Assembly: GCA_963750255.1 (NCBI GenBank)
Contig: CAVVPZ010000009.1
Coordinates: forward strand, 124,001-188,000
DNA: 64,000 bases
From: DATLED01 sp963750255
GTDB taxonomy: Bacteria; Actinomycetota; Acidimicrobiia; Acidimicrobiales; CADCTF01
Reading direction: 5' to 3'
Numbering within the stretch: position 1 is the stretch's first letter; the number at the start of each line of letters is the position of its first letter. This document shows positions 1 to 9,062 of the stretch, piece after piece. The notes beneath the pieces were generated by a model. The model was not told the DNA's origin, ran no database searches, and saw nothing but the letters and a program-made list of their open reading frames with translations. Made by a program: the position numbers and the translations under genes.

Positions 1-2
1 AC

Positions 3-431
3 CTGCGACTGCAGGAACTCGTGTATGCCGGACTCGAAGCATTGGCCGCAGTCGACGCAGCCGATGTCTGCGCCTACCTTCACGATTCGCCGGCCACGGG
101 CCCGCAGTTGTTCCTCGGCCAGCCCTCGTTGGCCGAGGCGAAAGGGCCGCAGGCCTACTCGATCTTCGCCGACCTGAGCACGCTGCTCGAGCGCAGTCAC
201 GGCGTTGACGGGGTGCCGGCCCCGGGCATCGAATTGGTGGGCGGCGTGCGGTGTCTGACGGTGTGGACGGTCGGCCCGGAGTCTCGTGGCGTGCACGCCA
301 TCGGCCGCCGGAGCGGCGAGTCGACCGGCCCTCAGCGGGCCGCACTGGGGCGCCTTGCTTCGGCGTTGGCGACCTCGGTCCATCAACTCCAGTGGGCCGC
401 CGAAGGGTCGACCGCCGGGCTCGCCAGTTGA
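3..431 (+). CDS. C-terminal part of an unidentified protein (possible GAF-like domain)
   Basis: The open frame runs in from the left edge of the window (it reads LRLQEL before the first possible GTG at 21), so this is probably the C-terminal ~140 residues of a longer protein. The visible part has alternating hydrophobic and charged segments, including VCAYLHD, GGVRCLTVWTV and a C-terminal helix LGRLASALATSVHQL. That pattern would suit a GAF/roadblock-like sensory or regulatory fold, but no diagnostic motif is visible. It ends 26 nt before the downstream acyl-CoA dehydrogenase, which has its own -10-like box, so the two need not be co-transcribed. Function unknown. Confidence 0.5.
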   Translation: MRLQELVYAGLEALAAVDAADVCAYLHDSPATGPQLFLGQPSLAEAKGPQAYSIFADLSTLLERSHGVDGVPAPGIELVGGVRCLTVWTVGPESRGVHAIGRRSGESTGPQRAALGRLASALATSVHQLQWAAEGSTAGLAS

Positions 432-457
432 CGTAACGGTCAAGTACGTTTCGCGGC

Positions 458-1705
458 ATGTCGACGATCGAACAGGCCGAAACCGCAACCGATGACGCCG
501 TCCACGAGGCGGTGCTCGACTTCTTCCGCGCCAACCTCCCGGCTGCGTGGATCACGGCCATCGAGTCCGGCGACGACGACCTCCTCGCGTCCGCTCGTCG
601 ACAGCTCGACCACGGGACGTTCCTCGTCAAGATCGGTGAGGCCGGATGGGCCCAGCCCACCTGGCCCAAGGCCTACGGCGGGGCCGGGCTCGAAGTGAGC
701 CAGGCCCGGCTGGTCGAGGAGTTGAAGGCCGAGTACAAGGTGCCGCGTTCGTTCAACGTCATCGGCCTCGGCATGGGCGCGCCGACGATCATGCAGTGGG
801 GTTCGGAAGAGTTGAAGCAGCGGTACCTCCCGCCGATGGCACAGAACAAGGAAATCTGGTGTCAGCTCTTCTCCGAGCCCGGGGCAGGCTCCGATGTCGC
901 CGGTCTCGCCACCCGCGCCGTCCGTGACGGTGACGAGTGGGTTGTCAACGGCCAGAAGGTTTGGACGACGTTGGCCCACATCGCCTCCTACGGGCTGCTC
1001 GTCGCCCGCACCAACCCGGATGCGCCGAAGCACACAGGGCTGTCGTACTTCATCGTCGACATGAAGGCCCCAGGCGTCGAGGTCCGCCCGCTCAAGCAGA
1101 TCACCGGCGACGCCGAGTTCAACGAGGTCTTCTTCACCGATGTGCGAATTCACGACTCGCACCGCCTCGGCAACGAGGGCGACGGCTGGGCCGTGGCGAC
1201 GACGACCTTGATGAACGAGCGGGTCGCGCTCAGCGGCGGCGGCTCCTCCGGCGGTGAGAACGTCGGTGGCGGTCCCGTCGACGAACTCGTGCAATTCGCC
1301 AAGTCGACCGGTGCGTGGGACGACGCCGTCATCCGTCAGCGTCTCGTGCAGGCTGTCATCGAAGGGCGCGTCCTCAAGATCACCAACTACCGGTCGGCGG
1401 CCAAGCGAAAGCTGGGGCAGCCCGGCCCCGAGGGCTCGATCACCAAGCTGTTCCAGGCCCTGTACAACCAGCGACTGCAGAACCTCGCCGTCGATGTGCT
1501 CGGGGCCAACGGCATGGCCTGGACGTCCGACGACGGCGCCACCTCCGGCCGCATCCGGGGCTTCCTGCGGTCGAGGGCCAACACCATCGAGGGCGGCACG
1601 ACCGAGGTCATGAAGAACATCCTCGGCGACCGCGTCCTCGGCTTGCCCCGCGAGCCCGATGCTTCCAAGGGCATCCCCTGGAAGGACGTCCCCCGCTCGC
1701 AGTGA
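458..1705 (+). CDS. acyl-CoA dehydrogenase family protein
   Basis: A 415-residue flavoprotein of the acyl-CoA dehydrogenase family, which oxidises acyl-CoA to the 2-enoyl-CoA with FAD and passes electrons to ETF. The first signature is clear (WCQLFSEPGAGSD, about residues 133-145), followed by NGQKVWTT. The C-terminal FAD/dimer region carries GGTTEVMKNILGDRVLGLP. The length is normal for the family. ATG 458 is preceded by TACGTT at 445-450 and a 7-nt spacer, the leaderless promoter layout seen across this window. It is a close relative of the enzyme at 46216 (same FSEPGAGSD and NGQK blocks). The exact acyl substrate cannot be read from sequence; short or branched chains, or steroid side chains, are possible. 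Confidence 0.93.
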   Translation: MSTIEQAETATDDAVHEAVLDFFRANLPAAWITAIESGDDDLLASARRQLDHGTFLVKIGEAGWAQPTWPKAYGGAGLEVSQARLVEELKAEYKVPRSFNVIGLGMGAPTIMQWGSEELKQRYLPPMAQNKEIWCQLFSEPGAGSDVAGLATRAVRDGDEWVVNGQKVWTTLAHIASYGLLVARTNPDAPKHTGLSYFIVDMKAPGVEVRPLKQITGDAEFNEVFFTDVRIHDSHRLGNEGDGWAVATTTLMNERVALSGGGSSGGENVGGGPVDELVQFAKSTGAWDDAVIRQRLVQAVIEGRVLKITNYRSAAKRKLGQPGPEGSITKLFQALYNQRLQNLAVDVLGANGMAWTSDDGATSGRIRGFLRSRANTIEGGTTEVMKNILGDRVLGLPREPDASKGIPWKDVPRSQ

Positions 1706-1715
1706 GTCCCACCGA

Positions 1716-1765
1716 AGCTTTCCGGCAGAATCGGCGCCTATGGACGCCTCTTCTGCCGGAAAGCT
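1716..1765. repeat. 50-nt inverted repeat across a start codon (CTTTCCGGC family)
   Basis: A perfect 15-bp inverted repeat, AGCTTTCCGGCAGAA at 1716-1730 and its complement at 1751-1765, separated by 20 nt. The next gene's ATG (1740) lies in the loop. A second 50-nt copy with the same outer stem GCTTTCCGGC is at 19845-19894. The left arm also contains CAGAAT 8 nt before the ATG, a possible weak -10 box. A hairpin here could occlude the start or be a landed mobile palindrome; its role is unknown. Confidence 0.8.
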
Positions 1766-2837
1766 CGAGTCGGATGACCGGGAGGTCGCAGCCTTCGCCT
1801 TTCGGGTGTGGGGCTACAAGCAGGGCGAGATGGTCGCCGTCCTGATCCACCTCGGCGACCGACTCGGGCTGTACCGAGCACTCGACGGGCGTGGTCCGAC
1901 CGACGCGGCCACGCTGGCCGGCGCGACCGGCCTCCACCCCCGCTGGCTGCTGGAGTGGTTGCGGGCCAATGCCGCCGCCGAATTGTTGGCTTCGAGCGAC
2001 GGCGAAACCTTCGAGTTGACGCCCGCCGGCGCCACCGTGCTCGCCCGAGAAGACGACAGCCTTCGCTTTGCCGCCGGCGCGTTCTCGGCGCCACTCGATC
2101 CCTCCATCATCGACGACTTGGCCGAGGCGTTCTCCACCGGCGTCGGGCTGCCGTATGACCGCCTCGGCCCCTCCGGCGCCCACCGCACCGAGCGCATGCT
2201 GGGGCCGTGGGCTCGGTTGGCGCTCGTGCCCACCATCGTCCCCGCCATCGAAGGACTCCACGAGCGCCTGTCCGAGGGAATCCACGTGGCCGACATCGGG
2301 TGCGGTGCCGGAGTCGCCCTCACCGCTCTGGCCAGCGCCTACCCGGCGTCGACCTTTCACGGGTACGAACTCTCGCGGCACGCACTCGAACGGGCCCGCG
2401 ACCGAGTGGCCGAGTCCGGCCTCGACAACGTCACGTTGTTCGATCGGAGGGCCGAGGAGGTCCGGGCCCCCGACGGCACCGATGGCTACGGCTTCGTTCT
2501 CACGTTCGATTGCCTGCACGACATGACGCGTCCCGCCGATGCCATCGCCGCCATCCGGGGAGCGCTGGCGCCCGAGGGTGTGTGGCTGATCAAGGACATC
2601 CGCTGCGACGACCGCTGGACCACCAACCGCCAAAACCCGATGCTGGCCATGTTTCTCGGCTTCTCGATCACGTCGTGTCTGTCGTCGGCCATGTCGGAGC
2701 CCGGTGGTGCCGGTCTGGGCACGGTCGGGTTCACGCCGCAGGTCGCCGAACGCATGGTGCGCGATGCCGGATTCTCCAGGTTCGAGGTGCGCGACTTCGA
2801 GGATCCCGCCAACCTCTACTACGAGGTTCGCCCGTAG
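1740..2837 (+). CDS. class I SAM-dependent methyltransferase with N-terminal dimerisation/winged-helix region
   Basis: A 365-residue protein. Residues ~15-110 form the helical, winged-helix-like region typical of O-methyltransferase-type enzymes (GYKQGEMVAVLIHLGDRLGLY, TGLHPRWLLEWLRANAA). The Rossmann methyltransferase core follows, with SAM motif I VADIGCGAGVALTAL (about residue 183) and the acidic post-motif FHGYELS. The frame is open further upstream, but ATG 1740 gives the natural N-terminus MDASSAGKLE, and longer starts would run into the preceding gene. The start codon sits inside the loop of a perfect 15-bp inverted repeat, which is unusual. Substrate unknown; homologues are usually annotated only as methyltransferase domain proteins. 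Confidence 0.85.
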   Translation: MDASSAGKLESDDREVAAFAFRVWGYKQGEMVAVLIHLGDRLGLYRALDGRGPTDAATLAGATGLHPRWLLEWLRANAAAELLASSDGETFELTPAGATVLAREDDSLRFAAGAFSAPLDPSIIDDLAEAFSTGVGLPYDRLGPSGAHRTERMLGPWARLALVPTIVPAIEGLHERLSEGIHVADIGCGAGVALTALASAYPASTFHGYELSRHALERARDRVAESGLDNVTLFDRRAEEVRAPDGTDGYGFVLTFDCLHDMTRPADAIAAIRGALAPEGVWLIKDIRCDDRWTTNRQNPMLAMFLGFSITSCLSSAMSEPGGAGLGTVGFTPQVAERMVRDAGFSRFEVRDFEDPANLYYEVRP

Positions 2838-2841
2838 CGCC

Positions 2842-3477
2842 TCAGCGCTCGAGGAATCGAAACAACCGCACGCCTGAGGCGAATGCCTCGGGCTCGGCGA
2901 TGAGTCGGTGCATACCGACGCCGAACTCCCATTCCTCGGGCGCCGAAAAATCCATCTCGAGGAACCCGCTCTCGGCGAACCATTGCCGGATCCATACGGT
3001 CAGGTCCGGCGGCCTCGGATGTCGGGTCCAGATGACGACGGCGTCTTCGTCGCACAACCGCGAGGCGTTGCGGACCGTGTAGTCCACGTCGTCGTCGGCG
3101 ATGTTGCCGAAGATGCCGCACAGCAGCAGGACGTCGACAGGGACCGCGTGTACGAAGGTGTCGGTCGTTCCCGCGTCGCCCAGCACGACCGACAGTTGAC
3201 CCTCGAGCCCGGCATCGACGATGGCGGCGCCGGCACGATCGGCGAGCGCGGGGTCAGCCTCGACGAGCGTGCCGCGGATGTCTCCTCGCCGGGGGTGGTC
3301 TCGGAGCACGCCGATCACGTCGCGACCCTCGCCGGCGCACAGGCTGAGAAGTCGGATCGGCCCCGCCGGTTGACGATCGAGGGCTCGAACGAGGAATTGT
3401 TGGACGACGGCCAGCCGCGCCCGCGATCGCGAGGACGGGTCGTCGTATTCGGCGTGCCAGGCGTGCCAGTCGGTCAC
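2842..3477 (-). CDS. class I SAM-dependent methyltransferase-like protein
   Basis: About 211 residues. A Rossmann SAM-binding motif LLSLCAGEGRDVIGVL lies near residue 42, followed by GTLVEADPALADRA (ribose-binding acidic residue) and VDVLLLCGIFGNI. It resembles small actinobacterial methyltransferases of unknown substrate. I chose GTG 3477 because it overlaps the stop of the upstream dehydrogenase by 4 nt (GTGA), giving the N-terminus VTDWHAWHAEYDD; the longer open frame upstream only mirrors the neighbouring gene. Translational coupling to the hydroxyacid dehydrogenase suggests one operon. It ends convergently 4 nt from the methyltransferase at 1740-2837. Confidence 0.82.
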   Translation of the reverse strand: MTDWHAWHAEYDDPSSRSRARLAVVQQFLVRALDRQPAGPIRLLSLCAGEGRDVIGVLRDHPRRGDIRGTLVEADPALADRAGAAIVDAGLEGQLSVVLGDAGTTDTFVHAVPVDVLLLCGIFGNIADDDVDYTVRNASRLCDEDAVVIWTRHPRPPDLTVWIRQWFAESGFLEMDFSAPEEWEFGVGMHRLIAEPEAFASGVRLFRFLER

Positions 3478-4454
3478 GGGGCCGGGGGCAGATCGTCGAG
3501 GGCGACTTCGTGAAGGAGTGGTTCGCCCGTACCGTATCGGCGGAGGTTCTCGACGAAGAGGTCGGCTGAACGCTCCAGCCGTCCACTCCCGGCGGCGGCG
3601 TCGTGAGGGGTGACCACGATGTTCGGATGCCCCCACAACGGTGAGTCGGCGGGAAGTGGCTCGGTGGCCGTCACGTCGAGCACCGCCGCGGCCAGCGATC
3701 GCCCGCCATCGAGGGCAGCGAGGAGTGCGGCCTCGTCGACCAATGCTCCCCGGGCGATGTTGACCAGGATGCTGCCGGGTCGCATGGCGTCGAGGAACTC
3801 CGGGCCGACGAGGTGGCGGGTCTCGGGGGTCGCCGGCGCCGCCAGCACGACCACGTCGGCCTCGCCGAGGTGGTCCATCGTCTCGGCCGGCGTGATCATC
3901 CTGTCGACAGGCTCGTCGCCGGTGGGCGACCGTCGCACGCCGATCACGGTGGCGCCGAAGGCTCGCGCTCGCGTGGCAGTGGCGGCCCCGATGCTGCCGA
4001 GACCGACGATCAACCAGGTGGTGCCGTGGACCTCGCGAAAGTTGTGGCCCCGCCAGACCCGGTCAGCTTGGGCGGCCCGCCACTCCTCCGGCCGCTGGTA
4101 ATGGTCGAGCACCGCCCGAAGGACGTACTCGCTGATGGCGATGTCCGTGACGTGGCTGGTCGTGAGCCGGATGCCGTTGCGCACCATCTGCGCGAACACC
4201 GGGGCGTCGATGCCTGCCGCGGGCGACTGCACCCATCGAATGGTCGTCGACTGGAGCATGAAGCTGAAAAACGCCCGCAGCGGCGCTCCCGGCTCGAACA
4301 GGTCGGCCGTCGGCCACGCCACTTCGACGTCGGCGTCCGCCCAGTCCGTCCCGTCCGACAACGTCCCGTCGGCACTCATTACGACAGCGACGACGTCATC
4401 GGGGAGCCGGTGGCCGAAGTGGTCGTGGGCCACCGAGGTCAGGAGAATCCGCAT
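3474..4454 (-). CDS. D-isomer-specific 2-hydroxyacid dehydrogenase
   Basis: About 326 residues. The NAD-binding domain has the GxGxxG motif VGLGSIGAATATRARAFG. The catalytic Arg is in NIARGALVDEAAL, and the Glu/His end is TATEPLPADSPLWG...NIVVTPHDAA. These enzymes reversibly reduce 2-oxoacids to D-2-hydroxyacids with NAD(P)H. The start MRILLTSVAHD (ATG 4454) fits the family; an in-frame ATG nine bases upstream is an alternative. It is divergent from the membrane channel-like gene at 4511 and overlaps the next methyltransferase by 4 nt. The substrate is not predictable; the glyoxylate/hydroxypyruvate-like branch is plausible. Confidence 0.9.
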   Translation of the reverse strand: MRILLTSVAHDHFGHRLPDDVVAVVMSADGTLSDGTDWADADVEVAWPTADLFEPGAPLRAFFSFMLQSTTIRWVQSPAAGIDAPVFAQMVRNGIRLTTSHVTDIAISEYVLRAVLDHYQRPEEWRAAQADRVWRGHNFREVHGTTWLIVGLGSIGAATATRARAFGATVIGVRRSPTGDEPVDRMITPAETMDHLGEADVVVLAAPATPETRHLVGPEFLDAMRPGSILVNIARGALVDEAALLAALDGGRSLAAAVLDVTATEPLPADSPLWGHPNIVVTPHDAAAGSGRLERSADLFVENLRRYGTGEPLLHEVALDDLPPAP

Positions 4455-4510
4455 GGCCGCCATTTGACCACGCCCGGTTTCGCGGAGGCCGCTGAGGGAA
4501 CGGTGGTGCC

Positions 4511-5407
4511 ATGTCTTCATCGCTGCTCGCCGCCGTCCGATGGGAAACCGGGATCGAGGACGCCTGGCGCTCGATCATCACGTTCGTCCCCCGCTTCGTG
4601 GCGTTCTTGTTGATTCTGCTCGTCGGGTGGGTGGTGGCCAAGGCCGTTGCGACATTGGTGGACAAGGCCCTCGAGCGGACTGGATTCGATCGGGCGGTAG
4701 AGCGCGGTGGCGTTCGGCGAGCCCTGGCCTCGTCGAACTACGACGCCAGCGACCTCGTGGCGAAGTTGGTCCAATTCACCCTCGTCTTGTTCGTGCTCCA
4801 ACTCGCATTCGGCGTGTTCGGACCCAACCCGGTCAGCACCTTGGTCGCCGGCGTGATCGCCTTCCTGCCCAAGCTCATCGTCGCCATCGTGATCGTCGTC
4901 GTCGTCGCCGCCATCGCGGCGGCCGTCAAGGACATCGTCGGCAGTGCCCTCGGTGGGCTGTCGTACGGGCGCACCCTGGCCAATGTGGCTGCGGGCACCA
5001 TCGTCGTGCTCGGTGCCTTCATGGCACTGAACCAGGTCGAGATCGCGCCCGAGATCGTGAACGGGTTGTTCTACGGCGTGTTGGCCGTCATCGTGGGCTC
5101 CGCCATCGTTGCCATCGGCGGCGGGGGCATCATCCCCATGCGTCAACGGTGGGAGCGAGCCCTGGCGACTGTGGACGAGGAGGCGCCGAAGATCAAGGAA
5201 CGGGCCGTCTCCCAGCACAATCGGCGCCAGGGCGAGGAGACCGTCGATCTCCGTGAGCAACCCCCGATCGCCGGGGCGCCGGTCGACGCGGCCCCGGTCG
5301 ATGACACCGCCGTGCTCAGCACTCAGGACCGGCTTCGTCGTGAGCTCCAAGAAGAGCGGGCGGCGTCGGCCGGTCCCGAGAGATCGGACGTCGGGCGGCC
5401 CTTCTAA
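4511..5407 (+). CDS. CmpX/MscS-related membrane protein with conserved TM helices
   Basis: 298 residues. Membrane-spanning segments lie at roughly residues 25-50, 85-105, 112-145, 155-180 and 190-215, including VARFLLILLVG-type helices with glycine-rich faces. A charged cytoplasmic tail (QRWERALATVDEEAPKIKE and beyond) follows, ending in a low-complexity, Pro/Ala/Asp-rich linker. The pattern DLVAKLVQFTLVLFVLQLAFG matches the conserved TM helix repeat of the CmpX/MscS-like family, but no full MscS beta domain is present. It probably acts as a small mechanosensitive or structural membrane protein. The start is ATG 4511, divergent from the hydroxyacid dehydrogenase. Confidence 0.78.
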   Translation: MSSSLLAAVRWETGIEDAWRSIITFVPRFVAFLLILLVGWVVAKAVATLVDKALERTGFDRAVERGGVRRALASSNYDASDLVAKLVQFTLVLFVLQLAFGVFGPNPVSTLVAGVIAFLPKLIVAIVIVVVVAAIAAAVKDIVGSALGGLSYGRTLANVAAGTIVVLGAFMALNQVEIAPEIVNGLFYGVLAVIVGSAIVAIGGGGIIPMRQRWERALATVDEEAPKIKERAVSQHNRRQGEETVDLREQPPIAGAPVDAAPVDDTAVLSTQDRLRRELQEERAASAGPERSDVGRPF

Positions 5408-5417
5408 CGTTGCGGAC

Positions 5418-5691
5418 ATGTGCCGCAACATCACCACCCTCCGCGGGCTCGAGCCGGCGGCGACGCCGACCGAGATCGAGGCAGCCGCCCTGCAGTACAT
5501 CCGCAAGGTGAGCGGGGTTCAGAAGCCGACCGCGGCAACGGCCGCCGCCATCCGGGTGGCCGTCGACGCCGTGGCCGCGGCGACGACCACGGCGTTGCTC
5601 GAGACCTCCCGGCCCGCCGGCAACCACCGACCACCGTGCCGCCGCTGCGGCGACCCAGGTGCGGGCTCGACTTGGGCTCGACGGGGCCTGA
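5418..5691 (+). CDS. DUF2277 family protein, interrupted by two apparent 1-nt deletions
   Basis: The N-terminus MCRNITTLRGLEPAATPTEI, continuing through LQYIRKVSGVQKP, is the hallmark of the small actinobacterial DUF2277 family (~90 aa, function unknown). The frame breaks near 5608 and continues one base back as LPARRQPPTTVPPLRR. It breaks again near 5655 and finishes as QVRARLGLDGA with a stop at 5689-5691. The three pieces together rebuild a normal-length family member, so one base is probably missing at each point. The ATG at 5418 follows TAACGT (5405-5410) with a 7-nt spacer. It lies just downstream of the CmpX-like gene and upstream of an enoyl-CoA hydratase. Confidence 0.75.
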
Positions 5692-5763
5692 GTCCGGCGT
5701 GGGTCGTACGACGAGTCGCCCCTCGGTCCGACCTGGTAGGAGCCGACGCGCCACACTGCGGGG

Positions 5764-6525
5764 ATGAGCTTCGCCCACGTCGCCGTCGCCGAGCGCGGTC
5801 CGGTCACCGAGATCGTCCTCAATCGTCCCGAGCAACGCAACGCCCTCTCGCTTGCCATGCTCGACGAACTAGGTGAGGCGGCGAGGACGGCGGCCGGTGA
5901 CGTGATCGTGATCTCGGGTGCCGGTCCGGTCTTCTCGGCCGGACACGACATCCGGGAGATGGTGGGCCGAGAGGCGCCCTTCTACGACGAGTTGTTCGGG
6001 GCCTGCGTGCGGGTGATGTCGGGTCTGCAGGAGCTCCCCCAGCCGGTGATCGCCAAGGTGCACGGCGTGGCCACGGCGGCCGGATGCCAGCTGGTGGCGG
6101 CCTGCGACCTGGCCGTCGCCGAGTCGGGCGCCCGCTTCGCCACCCCCGGGGTGAAGATCGGGCTGTTCTGCTCGACCCCGATGGTGCCGGTGTCACGTGC
6201 CGTCGGACGGAAGCGGGCCATGCAGATGCTCCTCACCGGCGAGATGATCGACGCCGACACCGCCGCCGATTGGGGATTGGTCAACATCGTCGTCCCGCCC
6301 GCCGAACTCGACGGCGCCGTCGACCGCCTCGTGGCCCAGATCACGGGGGCGAGCGCGCAGGTCATCGCCCTGGGCAAGCGGGCGTTCTACGACCAGGTCG
6401 ACCTTCCCGAGCGAGAGGCGTACGGCGCGGCGTGTCCGGTCATGGCCGGCAACGCCGCCCTCGAGGTCGCCCAGGAGGGCATGGGGGCGTTCCTCGACAA
6501 GCGCGCCCCGGTGTGGCCGGCCTGA
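5764..6525 (+). CDS. enoyl-CoA hydratase/isomerase family protein (ECHDC3-like)
   Basis: 253 residues of the crotonase fold. The N-terminal VTEIVLNRPEQRNALSLAML, the oxyanion-hole segment VFSAGHDIREM and KVHGVATAAGCQLVAACDLAVA are typical. ATPGVKIGLFCSTPMVPVSRAVG resembles the ECHDC3-like subgroup more than the canonical FadB/EchA enzymes, which carry a Glu pair in the region where A-A-G-C is seen here. Likely reactions are hydration or isomerisation of 2-enoyl-CoA, with substrate unknown. ATG 5764 follows a weak CACACT box 6 nt upstream. It belongs to the window's acyl-CoA catabolic repertoire. Confidence 0.9.
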   Translation: MSFAHVAVAERGPVTEIVLNRPEQRNALSLAMLDELGEAARTAAGDVIVISGAGPVFSAGHDIREMVGREAPFYDELFGACVRVMSGLQELPQPVIAKVHGVATAAGCQLVAACDLAVAESGARFATPGVKIGLFCSTPMVPVSRAVGRKRAMQMLLTGEMIDADTAADWGLVNIVVPPAELDGAVDRLVAQITGASAQVIALGKRAFYDQVDLPEREAYGAACPVMAGNAALEVAQEGMGAFLDKRAPVWPA

Positions 6526-6567
6526 TCCTCCCCGGCGCGAGCGGGGCGCCGTCCTAGGTTGCCCCCG

Positions 6568-7818
6568 ATGGAAGACGACCGGAGGGCCGCTGATCTGCGG
6601 TCGATGAAGCGGAGGGCCACCGCGCTCCTCGTCGTCGTCGCCGCCGTCTTCCTGGCGCTGGCGATCTGGTCGCCGGGGGACGGCGGCCTGGACGGGCTTC
6701 GCGCTCGCCGCCGCCGAGGGCTCGTTGGTCGGAGGGCTGGCCGACTGGTTCGCGGTGACGGCGCTGTTCCGCCACCCCCTCGGCCTGCCCATCCCGCACA
6801 CGGCGGTGATCCGGGAACGCAAGGACCAGTTCGGGGCCACCCTCGGCGAGTTCGTGCAGGAGAACTTCCTCAGCCCGGAAGTGGTGGCCGAGCGAGTGCG
6901 GGCCTCCCGACTGGCGGCCCGACTGGCCGAGCTGGCTGGCCGACCCGGCCCACGCCTCCACCGTGGCCCGCACGGCGTTGGAGGGGGCCGTCGCCGCCCT
7001 CGAGCTGGCCGGCGACGACGACGTCCACCGCTTGTTGCACGACGAGGTCGAGCGGGCGTTGCGTTCGGTGCCATTCGCCCCGCTGGCCGGCCGCGCCCTC
7101 CGCTCGGCCATCGTCGACGGCCGCCACCGCCCGCTCGTCGACGGGTTGCTCCGCGGCGCGGTCGCGTTCCTCGACGAACAACGAGAGCCGCTTCGCACCC
7201 GGTTCGGAGAGGCGTCGCCGTGGTGGCTGCCCGGCGCCGTGGAGGACCGCGTGTTCGACCGGATCGTCGACGGGGTGAGCCTGCTGTTGGCGGCGGTGGC
7301 CGGCGACCCCGACCATGAACTGCGCGCCACCCTCGACGAGCGACTGGGCCAACTCGCCGATCGACTCGAACACGATCCAGCCATGGCCGAACGGGCCGAT
7401 TCCTTCGTGGCCGATGTCGTGGCCTCGGCCGACCTCCGGGCGTGGACCCGCAGCCTGTGGGACGACCTGCAGCGGGCGCTCCGGGCCGAGTTGGCTGAGG
7501 ATGGCGGCGAGCCGGTGCTCCGCCGGCGTCTGGCCGAGGCGGTCGTGGCCATCGGCGAGCGGCTAGGTGGCGATCCGGTGCTGCAGGCTCGCGTCGAGCA
7601 GGGCGGCCGAGACAGCGGTCCGCTACGTGACCGAGCACCACGCCCGGGAGATCTCCGATCTGATCTCGGCCACCGTGAGTCGGTGGGACGCCGAGGAGAC
7701 CTCGGACAAACTCGAGCTGCTCCTCGGCCGCGACCTCCAGTTCATCCGCATCAACGGCACGGTCGTCGGGGGACTGGCCGGCGTGGCCATCCACGCCGTT
7801 GCCCGCTTCGCCGGCTGA
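6568..7818 (+). CDS. DUF445 family membrane protein, interrupted by three apparent frameshifts
   Basis: Read across frames this is one ~415-residue DUF445 protein. The N-terminus MEDDRRAADLRSMKRRATAL leads into a TM helix and then LVGGLADWFAVTALFRHPLG and IPHTAVIRERKDQFG, which are the family hallmarks. A long helical middle follows, and the protein closes with INGTVVGGLAGVAIHAV. Breaks fall near 6688 (two bases apparently missing), 6935 (one extra base) and 7603 (a GC pair apparently missing). Each fragment is well conserved without internal stops, so the breaks look technical. ATG 6568 is 7 nt after TAGGTT. Function unknown; members are inner-membrane proteins with large soluble helical regions. 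Confidence 0.82.
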
Positions 7819-7828
7819 CGGCTCGCGG

Positions 7829-9019
7829 TCAGTCCGCCCCGGGCGAACGGAGCACGCCGGCCTTTTCGAGGGCGTCGATCTCCTCGGAACTCAGACCGAC
7901 CTCGCCGAGGACCTCACGGTTGTGTTGGCCGGGGAGCGGGGCCGGACGCCGTTTGGCTGACGCCGGCGTGCGTGAGAACCGGGCCGGCGGCGGGATCGAC
8001 TTGTAGGGCCCGGCAACCGGGTGGTCGGCGTCGGGGAGGGCGTCGACGAGGTCGTCGAGATCGGCGACTTCGGCGGCCGGGATCCCGACCCGCCGGCACA
8101 GTTCGAGCCACTCGGCCGTCGTCTTGGTGGCGACGATCGAGCGCAGTCGCCCGTAGAGCAACTCGGGATTGGCGGCCCTTCCCCGAGGCGTCGAGAGGCG
8201 CTCGTCGTCGAGGTCGTCGCGCCCGGTCGCCTCGGCCAGGGTGGCGAAGTGGGCGTTGGTGTACGGGAAGACGCTGATCCAGCCGTCGGCCGTGGGTTGG
8301 GGTTGGCGGTGGGAGGTGAGCACCCGCTCGTAGCCGGCCTGCGACTGCGGCGGCTGGGCGATGGCACCGCTGCCGTGCTCGACGAGCAGGAACGACGAGA
8401 TGGCGTCGATCATCGGGACCTCGACGTGCTGGCCCTGACCGCTGCGTTCGCGTTCGAACAGTGCGGCCACCAGTGCCGTGACCATGGTCAGGCCGCTGAC
8501 CTTGTCGGCGATGATCGAGGGGAACAGGGCTCGGTCATAGCCCGCACGGTGCAACACGTCGGGAACGCCTCCCGCGGCCTGCATCACGTCGTCGTAGGCC
8601 GGGTCGTCCTCGCGCCCACTGCCGATCGGGAAGCCCTGGGCCTGGCAGTAGACGATGTCGGGACGAACGGCGGCCACGTCGTCATAGGCGAGGCTGAGGC
8701 GGGCGAGCGGTGCCGGTCGCAGGTTGGTCACGAACACGTCGCAGGTGGCGACGATTCGCAGCAGTGCCGCCCGCCCTTCCGGCGCTTTCAGGTCGATGGA
8801 CACGTTGCGCTTGTTGCGGAGGAGGTTGAGGGCGATGCCCGAGAGGTGTCGGTGCGGCCCCGGCCCCATGCCCCGGTTGGTCTCACCCTTGGCCGGCTCG
8901 ACGGTGATGACCTCGGCGCCGAGATCGCCGAGGGTCTGGGTGGCGAACGGGCCCATGACGACGGAGGTCAGATCGAGGACCCGGACCCCGTGGAGGGGGC
9001 CATCGGGCGGGGCGTCCAC
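7829..9019 (-). CDS. CaiB/BaiF family CoA transferase
   Basis: 396 residues of the family III CoA-transferases, which move CoA between acyl groups through an aspartyl-CoA thioester. The N-terminal VRVLDLTSVVMGPFATQTLGDLGAEVI, then RNKRNVSIDLK, the DVFVTNLRP loop and the putative catalytic Asp in PAYDDVMQAAGG are clear. HVEVPMIDAISSFLLVEHG matches the family closing strand. The length is usual. It starts at GTG 9019 and follows the SDR gene at 9063 on the same strand with a ~43-nt gap, so they may be co-transcribed. Substrate unknown; neighbours point to organic acid or bile acid/steroid-like acyl-CoA metabolism. Confidence 0.93.
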   Translation of the reverse strand: MDAPPDGPLHGVRVLDLTSVVMGPFATQTLGDLGAEVITVEPAKGETNRGMGPGPHRHLSGIALNLLRNKRNVSIDLKAPEGRAALLRIVATCDVFVTNLRPAPLARLSLAYDDVAAVRPDIVYCQAQGFPIGSGREDDPAYDDVMQAAGGVPDVLHRAGYDRALFPSIIADKVSGLTMVTALVAALFERERSGQGQHVEVPMIDAISSFLLVEHGSGAIAQPPQSQAGYERVLTSHRQPQPTADGWISVFPYTNAHFATLAEATGRDDLDDERLSTPRGRAANPELLYGRLRSIVATKTTAEWLELCRRVGIPAAEVADLDDLVDALPDADHPVAGPYKSIPPPARFSRTPASAKRRPAPLPGQHNREVLGEVGLSSEEIDALEKAGVLRSPGAD

Positions 9020-9062
9020 CGTCAGCTCGACGGGTGGTCGGCCGGCTCGATCGGCGCGGCGG

